From contig CM067348.1 in NCBI GenBank assembly GCA_034190875.2, forward strand, positions 40,262,295 to 40,326,294: DNA of 64,000 bases. Direction: 5' to 3'. The notes beneath the pieces were generated by a model, which was not told where the DNA came from, did no database searches, and worked only from the letters and a program-made list of their open reading frames with translations. The DNA comes from Urechis unicinctus (lineage: Eukaryota > Annelida > Polychaeta > Xenopneusta > Urechidae). A program made the translations under genes and the position numbers. Shown one piece after another: positions 62,301 through 64,000 of the stretch. Position 1 is the stretch's first letter. Each line of letters begins with the position of its first letter.

Positions 62301-64000
62301 CAATCCATGTATAAATGAAGTGGCCATCTTGAATTTTGCAGATAACGGGTTGGCAAACAAACCAGACATGCCCACAATGCAGCTGAAAATCTACTCATAT
62401 TGAGATAATACCATTTATCAACTGACTTAGTAAACTTATGACTACGTACGAATGGTAGAGGCCTATAATAATATAATGCGGCCGAACGAAATGACATGCT
62501 ACTTGCCAGTCTGGTCGCTTACTGCATCAGTAATATGTTAAGGCATTAGATTATTTTGATATCCATTCTGAATGAAAAATCATCAAATGTCTTTATCTAT
62601 ATATAGGCCTATCCCGTCAAGGCGCCAATCAATGATGTCAATCAGTATGATTTGATATGCGGTAAATAATAATAAGTAATTGACCTCATTGAACGTGGCA
62701 AATCTGACAGCTACAATGATGTAATTGTCTTTAGTGTGTTACAAACAATCGAAATAGCCGTGCTTAAACAAAGGTTGTTCTAGTACAAACACTGAAATGG
62801 AGCCGCAGGTGAGTATTGTCGTTAAAGATAAACCGGCGGTAGCCGTGAATCCGCATGTTGGACGCAGCAATGTTGCTTGTGTTGTTTGCGACTCAGATGC
62901 AGAGAACACGAGTTCTGTCAAATAAGAATGTTGCGCGAAGCTGAGCCGCTACAACACAAGCTTGTCTCAGGTTGGAAATACCGAATCTTATAACAAGTTG
63001 CATCGTGTCCTTATCTGGCATTCGCTTGTCAAGCGCCATATAATGAATCGCGGCTTGCAAGAGTAGAAGTTTCCGCGTTATTGCTGTAAAGCGGGCACAC
63101 TGGTGCTGCTGCGTATTGCCAGCATTATGACCGTGGTTAAGGTGTAGCAGATTAGTAAGTGTTACATCGGTCTAATAACACACCACCTACCATACAATAT
63201 AAAGGTTGGTCGTGGTCATACGGAAATATGAGGAAATGATTCCGGTGATAGCCGAGCTCATTGTTTAGTAATGCAGATTTATTTCCCATCACAAGTGAGC
63301 CGGCTGACTCACCTTGTTCTGTTCTTCCAGGCGTACAAATGATCACAACACAACCCATAGATCGTTTGTATGAGATCGTCTGTATGCATGTATATGCGAG
63401 TTATGCCAATATAGATTGGACACTGCGATACAAATATTGTATTAACGCAAACAATGTTCCTGCTACGCATTCTGCCTGATCTATTCTAATAGGCTCGAGC
63501 CATTGTCAATTTTAAGCAGGTAATTGTCGAGTCACTGGGAAAGAACAAAGTTGATTGACCATTTGCAATCGGTTCTTACGCCTGACAGAAGAAAACGAGG
63601 TGAGATTGCCTTACATCAGCTGGAGATTACATTTGCCTTACATTCGGCGAGCCAATGTCTCGCTGTCATTTAGTGGTCCCCATTTCTTGCAATATCTTCC
63701 CGATATTTGCACAGTCAACAGAATTAATTACAATATCATGTCAATTATTTCACTAATATTGCGGCAAAGAAATATATCTCGATTTCATCGATCCACCATT
63801 TTGGTCTATGTATTTGCATCACAATTGACTTGGCGAAGGAATACAATAAAGATGGCAGCTAAGGGGCATTTGTCGGGTCTAAACGCGGGCCTATCATAGG
63901 AAATTCAAAATGCAGTTCACTGCAGTCAGCACCATGCTCCATAATATACATATAAACAGGTATCAGCAATGTAACAAGTACACCTATAGGATGAGTGGCC
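56351..64000. other. gene desert
   Basis: I find no supported coding exon, RNA gene or transposon. A short triple repeat of GCAGATATCTTT lies at 61505-61540. The sequence is rich in ATTA and ATGCAAAT-like words, which would suit distal regulatory DNA but proves nothing. Confidence 0.4.

Overview
This is eukaryotic, intron-rich, AT-leaning animal DNA with many microsatellites and minisatellites. It most likely comes from a marine invertebrate. A lophotrochozoan such as a mollusc or brachiopod fits best, but the sequence alone does not settle this. Clues are a Grindelwald-type TNF-receptor ectodomain, invertebrate multi-copy gene families (THAP-linked, P2X7-tail-like, SAP/SWIM), and host genes whose protein sequences and exon phases match human orthologues closely. 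The short open frames scattered through the window are mostly chance or lie inside repeats. Real genes were found by conserved protein blocks joined at consensus splice sites with matching phases.

Layout. 1-3.4 kb: one secreted, cysteine-rich exon resembling the Drosophila TNF receptor Grindelwald. 3.4-5.5 kb: a fossil LTR-retroelement fragment with a 36-bp minisatellite. 5.7-14.6 kb, minus strand: a complete 16-exon UVRAG gene (747 residues), which encodes the autophagy/endosome subunit of the class III PI3-kinase complex. 14.6-17.8 kb: upstream region shared by UVRAG and the divergently transcribed LAMTOR4. 17.8-18.5 kb, plus strand: a complete 3-exon LAMTOR4 (97 residues), a Ragulator subunit on lysosomes. 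19.1-20.9 kb: a broken SAP/SWIM gene between inverted repeats. 22.6-27.4 kb: four tandem copies of a ~1.2-kb unit. 27.5-30.7 kb: a dispersed repeat and a 1-kb block of simple repeats. 31.8-38.2 kb, plus strand: a complete 5-exon UNC93-like transporter (605 residues) with a long 3' UTR. 38.8-41.1 kb: a 30-bp minisatellite of about 75 units. 41-48.8 kb: gene desert holding a small dispersed element in three copies. 48.9-54.5 kb: a broken THAP-family gene with a broken P2X7-tail-like gene nested antisense inside it, plus a partial duplication of one exon. 54.5-64 kb: no gene recognised.

UVRAG and LAMTOR4 both act at the endolysosome (autophagosome/endosome maturation and lysosomal mTORC1 signalling). 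They lie head to head across 3.2 kb containing two TCACATGA-type motifs of the kind bound by MiT/TFE factors. UNC93-family proteins are membrane proteins of the major facilitator fold. All 24 exons of the three complete genes read through without a frame break, whereas the THAP, P2X7-like and SAP/SWIM genes each carry breaks. These breaks are therefore probably real decay rather than assembly error.
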